DNA of 64,000 nt from contig JAYTTF010000089.1 in assembly GCA_043745195.1 (NCBI GenBank), positions 1 to 64,000 on the forward strand. The letters are read 5' to 3'. Below, piece by piece: positions 25,794 to 34,580 of this stretch. A program made the translations under genes and the position numbers. The notes beneath the pieces were generated by a model. The model saw only the letters and a program-made list of their open reading frames with translations. It was not told where the DNA came from and did no database searches. Each line of letters begins with the position of its first letter. Position 1 is the stretch's first letter. The stretch comes from JANXSF01 sp043745195 (GTDB lineage Bacteria > Acidobacteriota > Terriglobia > Bryobacterales > Bryobacteraceae).

Positions 25794-28539
25794 TATCTTT
25801 TTGCTGTTTGCTGCAATGGCAACAACAAATTCGCATGCAGCAACCATTACTGTAACTACAAGCAATGGGACCTTTTCACCTGTAAACAGGAACACAGTAC
25901 AAGCGGCGTTTAATGCTGCTGCTTGTGGGGATGAGGTCCAAATAGAAGCGGGTGCCATTGTGCGGACGGGAATCGAAGGGGGTGAGATAACAATCAGCGG
26001 CGCCAATATGACGGTAACGGCGCAGTATCCGCATCATTTTGCTGCGGGGGACTTTGTGTTGATCACCAATCTTAGTGGTGTATTAGCCCCACTGACTCGC
26101 AATAACTATCCAGTCATAAGCACACCAAGTCCGAATGTAGTTGTTATTGACTTGAGAGATCGTACGTCTCCTGCACTTAATGGAACATACACAGATACGG
26201 GAATCCAGATGTTTGGTCGAAGGTTCTTTATCAACTACGATCCGCAAAAGAAAAATTGTAGTGAAGGGAACGAGATAACCATCACAACAACGAAGAAAAG
26301 CTGGTTGCCTGATATAGATATGAGAGTTACTCCATCCTATCGGCCCTTGTTGCCGACATTGCAAATGGTGGGAGACTCATCAAACACGTCGCTCTTGCAG
26401 ATAACCGATAAGGTTTCCGGATTGAAGTTTGTGGGAGTAGGGTTTCAAAAGCTGGGCCTCCTGCAATACACTCAAAACACATTTATTGATGTCAGTTCAA
26501 GTTATTTCATCCCCGATGAGAGCGTATTGCCGGAACGGATTAGCTTTGACCGCTCCCTATTTTTCATGGACCACAAATTGGGTAATGCATGGAAGAATAC
26601 TTTTAACCTTCGAGTGAAGGGATTTACTTTTACGAACAATTTCGTAGATGACCTCATGGGTTTACCCTCGGATGGGGAAACGTATATTTCAGCCGTTGGA
26701 ACTGCTTTTGGTCCCTTCACAATCCGAAACAATTACGTCTGCTGCGCAATTGGGATGCCGTTTATTTGGGGAGCTAGAGACGTGGACTACACTACTGACA
26801 ATCCAAATTCCAACGATATCCTGTTGGAGCACAACAGTTTTTACACCAGCCCAAAGCACTACCCGACATCTCCTACCTATGTGGGGGATGCCTATCATGG
26901 GATCGTAAAAAATTGTTCCGAATTGAAAGGTGCCGTCAATGCCATATTCCGCTGGAACACCTGTGAAAACCAGTTTTCAGGAGGCGGTGCGCAATGGTAT
27001 GGATTTACCTTTTCTGCAAGATCGAATGCGGGTCCTGGGGCCGGCACTTGTAGCCTTGATGGGAGCAGGACTGTGATTACCTGCCCACAACTGAACGTGC
27101 AAAATCCAATACCAGGAAATGTAATCGGAGTGGATACCGGGTTAACCGGAGGCGCAAAGTATCAATGGCGAACCGTAGTTTCCATCAACAAAGTGACGCG
27201 AAGCTATACAGTAAGCCAACCTTTTAGCGTATCGGTTGGAACAACGAATTTGTCTTATGCTTACATTCCAAATCCAATGAACAAGGTAGACAATGTTCAA
27301 GTGTACGGAAACTACTTCAAGAATGTCGCCAGCATGTCTCTAATTCTGGGGGAAGACGAAATTTATCCGGTCAGGACCGAAAATATTTCCTTCAAAAATA
27401 ACCTTATGGTGTACGATTCTCCTTATTTTAGGACAGCACCCGGTTTGCAATTCTACGTTGCACCTTTCGTCATCAACCGCGCAGGGAAGAACTATCAGTT
27501 CAGTAATAATACAACTTACACAAACCCGAACTGGCAACCCGATATCCCATATCGCCAAACCATGCGCGTACTCCCTTCTAAAAGTCCAATTGAAAATATT
27601 CGATTTCACAACAACCTGATGCCCTACGATTATATCGGCGGTGATTCTGGTCAGACTATCAGCCTACTTTCAACCGCTGGACTTGTACCTGGCGCATCAT
27701 TCCGCAACAATACTTTGGTCGGCAGCGGTGCGGGAATCCAACCGTGTTCCCCTTCTGAATGTAATGGAAATTTTGTCAACGGCGCATATTCTCCTCGGTT
27801 TCGGAACGCTGAAAAGAATGATTTCGGATTGGTCCCAGGCTCCAACTACACCAATGCCGGCACGGATGGGAGTGATTTAGGTGCCGACATTGAAGAAGTA
27901 GCAATCATCCGTGAGTTGACGGTAAAGTCGAATTCACACTCATTACTTTTCAGCTGGCGTGTTCCCACTTTTATGAAAAACATGGGCTGCCAACTTGAAG
28001 TTAGTCCGGATAGCAACCTCATCAATGACCTGGGCAACTACACCGTAGTAAATTCGTTGCGGCCAGATTACTTTATTCGCGCCGATTCTGACCGCTCAAA
28101 CATAAGGGCAACATCAAGCGGCGATGGGTTACTACGCTGGTTTCAAGTTGGCCAAAACGTGGAGGAAACAGATGACAATGGCGATTTGCGAAATCTGACA
28201 TTGTCTTCTGATACAGCTTACCACTACCGCCTTATGTGCGGAGGTGCGACCGAGAGAGGGTCAATCCGCACAGAAAAGGAGCCATCGGACACAGTAAACC
28301 GGTCAAATATTCAGGTTGAAATCAGGGCGAAGGCGAACAAAGGGACGCAGATTCGCCCCAGATTTGGAGTGAACAAGCTTACCGTTGCTTCCGCACCTGC
28401 TCAAACTTGCACGTCGGAGTGCGTGATTCAGATAAGCGGCGTTGTGGGATCGCAGTTGATCTATTACCTTGATGAATTGGATCAATTGGGCAACCTTGTA
28501 TTTCAAAGCACAAGGCCAACTGTGTTGTTTATTCGCTGA
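25759..28539 (+). CDS. Secreted beta-helix protein, first tandem paralogue
   Basis: A 926-residue secreted protein. I chose the ATG at 25759 because a strong GGAGGA lies six bases upstream and because the N-terminus then becomes a signal peptide (MRFLAQSPFRNNIFLLFAAM, ending near SHA-A). The longer frame from 25645 has no such start. Residues 30-560 carry Asn-rich turns such as FTNNFVDDL, IRNNYVCCA, LEHNSFYTS and FKNNLMVYD, the ladder pattern of right-handed parallel beta-helices. An immunoglobulin/fibronectin-like segment (about 680-820; LLFSWRVPTFMKNMGCQLEV) follows, with a C-terminal domain from about 825 that the second paralogue lacks. No catalytic set of pectate lyase type is evident. 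It may bind or modify the surface polysaccharide made by the cluster. Confidence 0.6.
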   Translation: MRFLAQSPFRNNIFLLFAAMATTNSHAATITVTTSNGTFSPVNRNTVQAAFNAAACGDEVQIEAGAIVRTGIEGGEITISGANMTVTAQYPHHFAAGDFVLITNLSGVLAPLTRNNYPVISTPSPNVVVIDLRDRTSPALNGTYTDTGIQMFGRRFFINYDPQKKNCSEGNEITITTTKKSWLPDIDMRVTPSYRPLLPTLQMVGDSSNTSLLQITDKVSGLKFVGVGFQKLGLLQYTQNTFIDVSSSYFIPDESVLPERISFDRSLFFMDHKLGNAWKNTFNLRVKGFTFTNNFVDDLMGLPSDGETYISAVGTAFGPFTIRNNYVCCAIGMPFIWGARDVDYTTDNPNSNDILLEHNSFYTSPKHYPTSPTYVGDAYHGIVKNCSELKGAVNAIFRWNTCENQFSGGGAQWYGFTFSARSNAGPGAGTCSLDGSRTVITCPQLNVQNPIPGNVIGVDTGLTGGAKYQWRTVVSINKVTRSYTVSQPFSVSVGTTNLSYAYIPNPMNKVDNVQVYGNYFKNVASMSLILGEDEIYPVRTENISFKNNLMVYDSPYFRTAPGLQFYVAPFVINRAGKNYQFSNNTTYTNPNWQPDIPYRQTMRVLPSKSPIENIRFHNNLMPYDYIGGDSGQTISLLSTAGLVPGASFRNNTLVGSGAGIQPCSPSECNGNFVNGAYSPRFRNAEKNDFGLVPGSNYTNAGTDGSDLGADIEEVAIIRELTVKSNSHSLLFSWRVPTFMKNMGCQLEVSPDSNLINDLGNYTVVNSLRPDYFIRADSDRSNIRATSSGDGLLRWFQVGQNVEETDDNGDLRNLTLSSDTAYHYRLMCGGATERGSIRTEKEPSDTVNRSNIQVEIRAKANKGTQIRPRFGVNKLTVASAPAQTCTSECVIQISGVVGSQLIYYLDELDQLGNLVFQSTRPTVLFIR

Positions 28540-28553
28540 TGTGACGTTAACAG

Positions 28554-28590
28554 CAATGGCATAGGGCAGGGTTTGGGTTCTGTGCCATTG
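28554..28590 (+). terminator. Inverted repeat between the beta-helix paralogues
   Basis: CAATGGCA at 28554-28561 and TGCCATTG at 28583-28590 form a perfect eight-base-pair stem with a 21-base loop. With one bulge it extends further (CAGC before, GCTG after). No T-run follows, so it may be an RNA-stabilising or weak transcription-stop structure rather than an intrinsic terminator. Confidence 0.35.
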
Positions 28591-28635
28591 GCTGATAATA
28601 GGTTTCGAATCTACAATCATGTTAGATTTTAGGCA

Positions 28636-31197
28636 ATGGATATTTCCCGGAACAAAAAAACAATCTCCTTACTATTTGCCCCCATTACCACGGGTGCTCT
28701 AATCTTGGCATTTCTCAGCATTTGGACTGTCAGTGTAGGTTCAGCGGGAATCATAACAATCACATCAATCGGCGGAACTTTTTCGCCAGTTACCAGCTCA
28801 AATCTCCAAAAGGGTTTTGACCTCGCCAAGTGTGGAGACGAGATTCAAATTGAAGCAGGATCAATTCTTCGCACCGGAGCTGAAGTAAACGAAGTTGTCA
28901 TCGTCGGGTCTAAAATGACCATTCGAACGCCCTATGCGCACCATTTTGCGGTGGGCGAGAGTTTGAAAATTTCCGGATTAAACGGAACCGCAAGTTCGCT
29001 CAACAAGTCTCAATTTCCTGTCACCAGTTTGTCTGAACCGAATCTCGCAGTTTTGGATCTGGGAGAACGTAAGTCGGCTTCATTCGATGGGACCTATTCC
29101 AACTCCGGTATCACCGTGTTTACTAGAGGATTTCAAATCAAGTACGACCCTGCGAAGAAGAATTGTAAGGAAGGAACTGAGATCGTCATAACAACCACGA
29201 AAAAGAATTGGTTGCCAGATCCAGACATGAGGATCACTCCATCCTACAAGCCCTTGCTTCCAACTCTTCAACTCATCGGGGATCCGCTTTACGTTCCGCT
29301 CGTAAGCGTGAATGACAAAGTTGCAGGACTGAAATTCGTGGGAGTGAGCTTTCAAAAAATTGGGTTGTTGGACTATATTTATTATTCATTGGTTGATATC
29401 AGTTCCTCCACAACGATTGCTGATGAAAGCCAGTTGGCACAGCGGATCAGTTTCGATCGCAATTTGTTTCATACAGACCATCAGTTGGGAAACAATTGGA
29501 AAAATACGTTCAACCTGCGTTCCAAGGGGTTTGCTTTTACTAACAACTTTGTGGATGATCTTGTGGGCAAACCGTCTGACGGAGAAACCTATATCTCAGC
29601 CGTTGGAACTGCTTTTGGTCCCTTCACGATTCGAAACAATTATGTCTGTTGCGCAATCGGGATACCGTTTATTTGGGGCGCTCGAGACGTGGACTACACC
29701 ACGAACAATCCAAATTCTAACGACATCCTGTTGGAGCACAACAGCTTTTACACTAGCCCAAAACACTACCCCACTTCGCCTACTTATGTGGGAGATGCCT
29801 ATCATGGGATTGTAAAAAATTGTTCCGAATTGAAAGGTGGCGTTAACGCCATATTCCGCTGGAACACTTGTGAAAACCAGTTTTCAGGAGGCGGTGCTCA
29901 GTGGTATGGCTTTACCTTTACGGCAAGAGCGAATGCAGGGCCCGGGCTAGGAACCTGTAGTCTTGATGGGATCAGGACTGTGATTACCTGCCCACAACTG
30001 AACGTGCAAAATCCAATACCAGGAAACGTAATCGGCGTGGATACAGGGTTGACCGGAGACGCAAAATATCAATGGCGAACAATAGTTTCCATCAACAAGG
30101 CAACTCGCAGTTACACCGTAAGCCAGCCTTTCAGTTTGTCTGTTGGAACATCCAATCTTGCATACGTATATGTTTCTAATCCCGGGAATAAAGTGGACAA
30201 TGTTCAGGTGTATGGTAACTACTTCAAGAATGTTGCAAGCATGTCTTTGATTCTTGGAGAAGATGAAATCTATCCGGTCCGCACCGAAAACATTTCCTTC
30301 AGGAATAACTTGATGGTGTACGATTCTCCTCTTTTTAGGACGGCACCCGGTTTGCAGTTCCGTGTCGCACCCTTTGTGATCAACCGTTCCGGAAAGAACT
30401 ATCAGTTCTTAAACAATACTTCTTACGTGAATCCAAACTGGAACCCTAGAGTTGAGTATCGCCAAACTATGCTTGTGCTTCCGACGAAAAGTCCGATTGA
30501 AAATATTCGATATCACAACAACCTGATGCCCTACGACTATATTGGCGGCGATTCCGCCGAGACTATCAACATTCTTGCGGCAAAAGGTTTGGTGACTGGC
30601 GCTTCTTTCCGCAATAACACTTTGATCGGCAGCGGCGACGCAATTCAACCGTGCAAACCTTCTGATTGCACCGGCAATATTACCAAAGGCAAGTACGAGC
30701 CGAAATATCGCAATCCGGAAAAGAACGACTTTTCTTTAGCTCCTGGCTCAGCCTATACCAACGCGGGCTCAGACAGTAAAGATTTGGGTATAAACATTGA
30801 AGAAGTGGCCATTATTCGTGATCTAAGTGTGAAGGCGCAGTCAACTTCATTGATTTTTAATTGGCGTGTTCCGCGTTTTATGGCGAAAATGGGCTGTCAA
30901 CTTGAGGTGAGTCCCAATAGCAACTTAACGACGGATCTTGGATCATACATCGTCGTTAATGCTCTTCGGCCCGATTATTTTATCCGTGCCGATTCAGACC
31001 GCTCAAACAAAAGAGCCAGCAAGAGTGAAAGTGATTTGCTTCGTACTTTTCAGGTCGGTCAGAGTGTTGAAGAGAAGGACGACAACGGCCAAATCCGTAA
31101 CTTGGCTCTGGATCCCAATACTGATTACTTCTACCGGTTGATGTGCGGTGGTGCAACGGAAAGGGGAAGCATCAGAACCCTTCGAGCGGAAAAGTGA
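28636..31197 (+). CDS. Secreted beta-helix protein, second tandem paralogue
   Basis: An 853-residue paralogue of the preceding protein with the same order: signal peptide or anchor (about residues 10-35), beta-helix body, then the FNWRVPRFMAKMGCQLEVSP segment and RLMCGGATERGSIRT near the end. It lacks the last domain of the first copy. From about residue 315 to 490 the two proteins are nearly identical (for example ISAVGTAFGPFTIRNNYVCC and VNAIFRWNTCENQFSGGGAQ), while the flanks are much more different. A vicinal Cys pair (YVCCAIG) is kept in both. The GTGA at 31194 links its stop with the start of the next gene. Function unknown, most likely an extracellular glycan-related role. Confidence 0.6.
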   Translation: MDISRNKKTISLLFAPITTGALILAFLSIWTVSVGSAGIITITSIGGTFSPVTSSNLQKGFDLAKCGDEIQIEAGSILRTGAEVNEVVIVGSKMTIRTPYAHHFAVGESLKISGLNGTASSLNKSQFPVTSLSEPNLAVLDLGERKSASFDGTYSNSGITVFTRGFQIKYDPAKKNCKEGTEIVITTTKKNWLPDPDMRITPSYKPLLPTLQLIGDPLYVPLVSVNDKVAGLKFVGVSFQKIGLLDYIYYSLVDISSSTTIADESQLAQRISFDRNLFHTDHQLGNNWKNTFNLRSKGFAFTNNFVDDLVGKPSDGETYISAVGTAFGPFTIRNNYVCCAIGIPFIWGARDVDYTTNNPNSNDILLEHNSFYTSPKHYPTSPTYVGDAYHGIVKNCSELKGGVNAIFRWNTCENQFSGGGAQWYGFTFTARANAGPGLGTCSLDGIRTVITCPQLNVQNPIPGNVIGVDTGLTGDAKYQWRTIVSINKATRSYTVSQPFSLSVGTSNLAYVYVSNPGNKVDNVQVYGNYFKNVASMSLILGEDEIYPVRTENISFRNNLMVYDSPLFRTAPGLQFRVAPFVINRSGKNYQFLNNTSYVNPNWNPRVEYRQTMLVLPTKSPIENIRYHNNLMPYDYIGGDSAETINILAAKGLVTGASFRNNTLIGSGDAIQPCKPSDCTGNITKGKYEPKYRNPEKNDFSLAPGSAYTNAGSDSKDLGINIEEVAIIRDLSVKAQSTSLIFNWRVPRFMAKMGCQLEVSPNSNLTTDLGSYIVVNALRPDYFIRADSDRSNKRASKSESDLLRTFQVGQSVEEKDDNGQIRNLALDPNTDYFYRLMCGGATERGSIRTLRAEK

Positions 31198-31793
31198 AAT
31201 CGCTCAGCCACCGCCTGGTAAAGGCACTGGCTTGCTTGGGGGCATTCACCCTGTTCATCGTCGTTACACCTGTGGTCTCCTGGTGGTCAAATCGGCTTTC
31301 AGGAAAGTGGACAGCCGAACACGGGGAAAATCTCATCGTCCTTGCGGGTAGTTCGCTCGATCAAGGAATCTTGGGCGATGATACTTACGGCCGCTGCGTC
31401 TATGCAATTCTGGCTTACCGCGAAGGGCATTACCGGACGATTGTACTTTCCGGGAAAGATTCCTCTTTGTTGATGCGGACTTTTTTAGTAGTCCACGGTA
31501 TTCCAAATGAAATGATTTTTACGGAGAATGCTTCGTCCTCAACTCGTGAAAATGCGCTTGCCTTGATCCCTCTGTTAAAGAATTTGAAAGGAACCAATAT
31601 CTTGCTTACCAGTGACATGCATATGTACCGAGCAAATAGGGTCTTCGTAAAGGTTGGGATTCCTGTAACTCCTCGGCCCTTCCCTGAAGGGATGAAACGA
31701 GGGACTAACTGGAAGCGCAGAGTATCCGTGTTTTTCGATCTGATCGACGAAACTGTCAAAATAACTTACTACTACTGGAAAGGGTGGATCTGA
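31194..31793 (+). CDS. ElyC/YdcF (DUF218) family membrane protein
   Basis: A 199-residue protein starting at GTG 31194, which shares GTGA with the stop of the upstream gene. An N-terminal membrane helix (about residues 8-32) is followed by a DUF218 domain: ENLIVLAGSSLDQGILGDDT, TIVLSGKDSS, ENASSSTRENALALIPLL and LLTSDMHMYRANRVFVKVGI. Family members act in envelope carbohydrate metabolism; ElyC affects lipid carrier use for peptidoglycan. Coupling to the beta-helix genes suggests a role in making or exporting the same surface structure. Confidence 0.82.
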   Translation: MKSLSHRLVKALACLGAFTLFIVVTPVVSWWSNRLSGKWTAEHGENLIVLAGSSLDQGILGDDTYGRCVYAILAYREGHYRTIVLSGKDSSLLMRTFLVVHGIPNEMIFTENASSSTRENALALIPLLKNLKGTNILLTSDMHMYRANRVFVKVGIPVTPRPFPEGMKRGTNWKRRVSVFFDLIDETVKITYYYWKGWI

Positions 31794-31799
31794 ATCCAA

Positions 31800-32906
31800 C
31801 TACCTCCCGGCCAGCACTCGCTGATACACCTGTTCATATTGGGGAATGATCAGGTTCGTGTTGAATCTGCTCTTAGCAGCATTGCGCGCCGCCCGCGCCA
31901 TATTCTCGCGAACCGGTTCATTCATCAAAAGCGAGGCCGCGCAATTGGATTGTTTCGCAATATCACCCACTGGGCAAAGGTGGCCTGTTATCCCGTCGTC
32001 GATCAGTTCGGGAACTCCTCCAACGTTGGTCGCAACCGGTACCAGGCCACAAGCCATCGCTTCCAGGGCTGCCAATCCGAAGCTTTCCGTTTCGCTGGGC
32101 AGCAAGAGAACGTGTCCCTGAGGTAACAAATTTGGAATATTGTTCTGCTTGCCAAGAAAGCGGACATACGGTTTCAAACCGAGTTCATCCACAAGACGCT
32201 CCGCCGCGCTACGATCCGGACCGTCGCCGATCATCCACAAATCGGCGTCAACATTCTTCCTCACTTCGGCCAATATCCTCACACAATCTACAACCCTCTT
32301 TACAGGCCGGAAATTTGAAATGTGCATCATCGTCTTTCGAGGAGCACGTCTTTCCGGTTGTGGCCTGTAAGTTTCCGTGCATACGAAGTTGTGGATTACT
32401 TCCACCGGGTTCGTCACTCCAAAAACGCTGATCGTTTGGTTGCGTAAATTGTTGCTGATCGCAGTAACAGCATCGGACTGTTCAATAGAGTACTTAGTGA
32501 TGGGGAAATAGGAACGATCTACACCCACTAGCGTGATGTCCGTTCCATGAAGTGTCGTGACAAAGGGAAGGCGTCGATCTTTTTCCAGCATCCCTCGGGC
32601 CAGCATGGCTGATACGGAATGAGGAATAGCGTAGTGAACATGCAGAAGGTCCAGCTTTTCCATTGCCGCCACTTCAGCCATACGAGACGCCAAAGCCAAG
32701 CAATAAGGTGGAAACTGGAACAAAGGATAATTGCTCACTTCCACCTCGTGAAAAAAAATTCCAGGACTTTCTTCCAAGCGGATCGGGTTCGCATAACTGA
32801 TGAAATGGACCTGATGCCCCCGCTTGGCTAATTCAAGCCCCAATTCGGTAGCGACGATTCCAGATCCGCCGTAAGTTGGATAACAGGTGATACCTATGCG
32901 CACCAA
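31800..32906 (-). CDS. bshA: N-acetyl-alpha-D-glucosaminyl L-malate synthase BshA
   Basis: A 368-residue GT4 transferase. The N-terminus MVRIGITCYPTYGGSGIVAT with VHFISYANPIRL and LLHVHYAIPHSVSA is the specific pattern of BshA, which joins UDP-GlcNAc and L-malate as the first step of bacillithiol synthesis. TTLHGTDITLVGVDRSY and LLPSETESFGLAALEAMACG complete the GT-B donor site. Bacillithiol biosynthesis is known in Acidobacteria. The next enzyme BshB is a PIG-L deacetylase, and a PIG-L gene stands divergent 28 bases away; BshC is not in the window. Confidence 0.9.
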   Translation of the reverse strand: MVRIGITCYPTYGGSGIVATELGLELAKRGHQVHFISYANPIRLEESPGIFFHEVEVSNYPLFQFPPYCLALASRMAEVAAMEKLDLLHVHYAIPHSVSAMLARGMLEKDRRLPFVTTLHGTDITLVGVDRSYFPITKYSIEQSDAVTAISNNLRNQTISVFGVTNPVEVIHNFVCTETYRPQPERRAPRKTMMHISNFRPVKRVVDCVRILAEVRKNVDADLWMIGDGPDRSAAERLVDELGLKPYVRFLGKQNNIPNLLPQGHVLLLPSETESFGLAALEAMACGLVPVATNVGGVPELIDDGITGHLCPVGDIAKQSNCAASLLMNEPVRENMARAARNAAKSRFNTNLIIPQYEQVYQRVLAGR

Positions 32907-32934
32907 TCCAGCGTAACAGGAGAAAATGAATTAG

Positions 32935-33672
32935 ATGAAAACGCTGATAGTAGTGGCTCATGCCGACGACGAGACAATTGCCGCCAGCCGATGGATGGCG
33001 ATGGCTCCTCAGCAATTCACGATCCTTCACACCACTGACAGCGGCCCAAGGAATTCGAAATATTTTCAAAGGGCTGGGTTCGCTTCACGTGATGTCTATG
33101 CGATGCACCGCCGTACAGAGTTGTTAGCCGCCATGAAGATTGTTGGAATTGACGAATCCCAATGTCATATGTCACAAGTCCCCGATCAGGAGGCGATTAT
33201 GAACGTGCCCTTGTTGTCAAAAAACATTGCATCGTTTTTTCCCGTGGATCGCATCATTACCCACTCCTACGAAGGCGGTCATCCAGATCATGACGCAACT
33301 GCCCTGGCGGTCGCTCTAGCTGTTGGATGCAGCGGACTGGAGGTCTTAGAATTCCCCGCCTATCATCATGGGGTTGATGGAACCCTGGTGGCCAGCCAGT
33401 TCCTTCCCCATCCAACCCATCCCCTTATCCAACAAATCTCACTCGATCCCGCAGATGCCGCAAGAAAGGCTGCAATGTTTGACTGCTTTCGTTCACAACA
33501 ACATTTGTTCAGTCGTTTTTCCACTACTGAGGAGTTGTTCCGCCGTGCGCCGGAGTACGATTTCCTGGCACCCCCGCATGCCGGCACACTCTACTATGAA
33601 ACTCGCGACATGGGGATGAACTACGAAATGTGGCGGCAATTTGCTCAAGCAGTGCTATCCTCAAAAAAATGA
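32935..33672 (+). CDS. PIG-L family deacetylase, BshB candidate
   Basis: A 245-residue zinc-dependent N-deacetylase-like protein. The zinc-binding AHADDE replaces the usual AHPDDE near residue 9, and the second motif is GGHPDHDATA near residue 120. The place next to bshA suggests it removes the acetyl group from GlcNAc-malate, but its wording (VVAHADDETIAASRW) differs from the usual BshB1 start, so a sugar deacetylase for another pathway is possible. Its stop overlaps the ATG of the FkbM methyltransferase by four bases (ATGA). Confidence 0.75.
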   Translation: MKTLIVVAHADDETIAASRWMAMAPQQFTILHTTDSGPRNSKYFQRAGFASRDVYAMHRRTELLAAMKIVGIDESQCHMSQVPDQEAIMNVPLLSKNIASFFPVDRIITHSYEGGHPDHDATALAVALAVGCSGLEVLEFPAYHHGVDGTLVASQFLPHPTHPLIQQISLDPADAARKAAMFDCFRSQQHLFSRFSTTEELFRRAPEYDFLAPPHAGTLYYETRDMGMNYEMWRQFAQAVLSSKK

Positions 33673-34580
33673 AATTCTTACGATGGTTTGCTCCGCTGTT
33701 CGTTTTGGGTGCGGCTGGTTTGTATAGTGACCCTGTGCGATTGCGCATCTTGGTTTGGAGCGGACGCGCGAACGGCTGCACCATGGAGCGAGCGCTTGAA
33801 ATTCCAGCCCATGAAGCAAATCTGACTGCGGCCAAGGATCGCATTCTTGCCGCAACCAAGAAACTGCAATCCGATGAGCATTATGATTTTTGGGATACGC
33901 CTCGTGGCAAGTTTTGGCTGCCCAAGGGTAGCCAGGATTCCTTTATGCTCCCTTTCAATCTGGCGGAACAGGATCAGAAAATATACGGAACCGGGGACCG
34001 CGATATTCAACCAGGCGATGTGGTTCTCGATTGCGGGGCGAACATTGGGGTCTTCACTCGAAGCGCATTGGATCGTGGTGCAAAGCTGGTAATTGCCATT
34101 GAACCGGCCCCGGAGAATATCGAATGTTTGCGCCGCAATTTTGCTACGGAGATCGCCGAAAAAAGAGTCATCGTTTATCCAAAAGGTGTGTGGGATAAGG
34201 ACGACATGCTGACTCTTCGCATTGATCCGCACAATTCTGCCGCCGACAGTTTTGTTATCCATCGCGATAGTGCAGCCGATGGAGAGAAAGTGCCGCTCAC
34301 AACCATTGACAAACTGGTTTCTGAACTCGGTCTTGAAAAAGTGAGCTTTATCAAAATGGACATCGAAGGGGCCGAATTGAAAGCGTTAGCTGGAGGCAAT
34401 GCGACCATCAAACGCTTTCATCCACGCATGTCCCTATCGGCGTACCATCATCCAGACCACGCCGCTGAAGTTCCCAAAGCTGTTCGAGCCACTGGTGCGG
34501 ATTACAAAATGGAGTGTGGACCTTGTGCTGAGGTTAAACAGTCTTTCATTCTTCGTCCTGATATTTTGTACTTTTACTAG
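33669..34580 (+). CDS. FkbM family methyltransferase
   Basis: A 303-residue protein. The start at ATG 33669 overlaps the upstream stop, and an N-terminal hydrophobic stretch (FLRWFAPLFVLGAAGLY) may anchor it. The methyltransferase core has VVLDCGANIGVFTRSALDRG (SAM-binding motif I), AIEPAPENIECLRRNF and the FkbM-typical VSFIKMDIEGAELKALAGG. FkbM enzymes O-methylate sugars or natural products. Its last 56 bases overlap the start of the SCO gene in another frame. Confidence 0.85.
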   Translation: MKFLRWFAPLFVLGAAGLYSDPVRLRILVWSGRANGCTMERALEIPAHEANLTAAKDRILAATKKLQSDEHYDFWDTPRGKFWLPKGSQDSFMLPFNLAEQDQKIYGTGDRDIQPGDVVLDCGANIGVFTRSALDRGAKLVIAIEPAPENIECLRRNFATEIAEKRVIVYPKGVWDKDDMLTLRIDPHNSAADSFVIHRDSAADGEKVPLTTIDKLVSELGLEKVSFIKMDIEGAELKALAGGNATIKRFHPRMSLSAYHHPDHAAEVPKAVRATGADYKMECGPCAEVKQSFILRPDILYFY

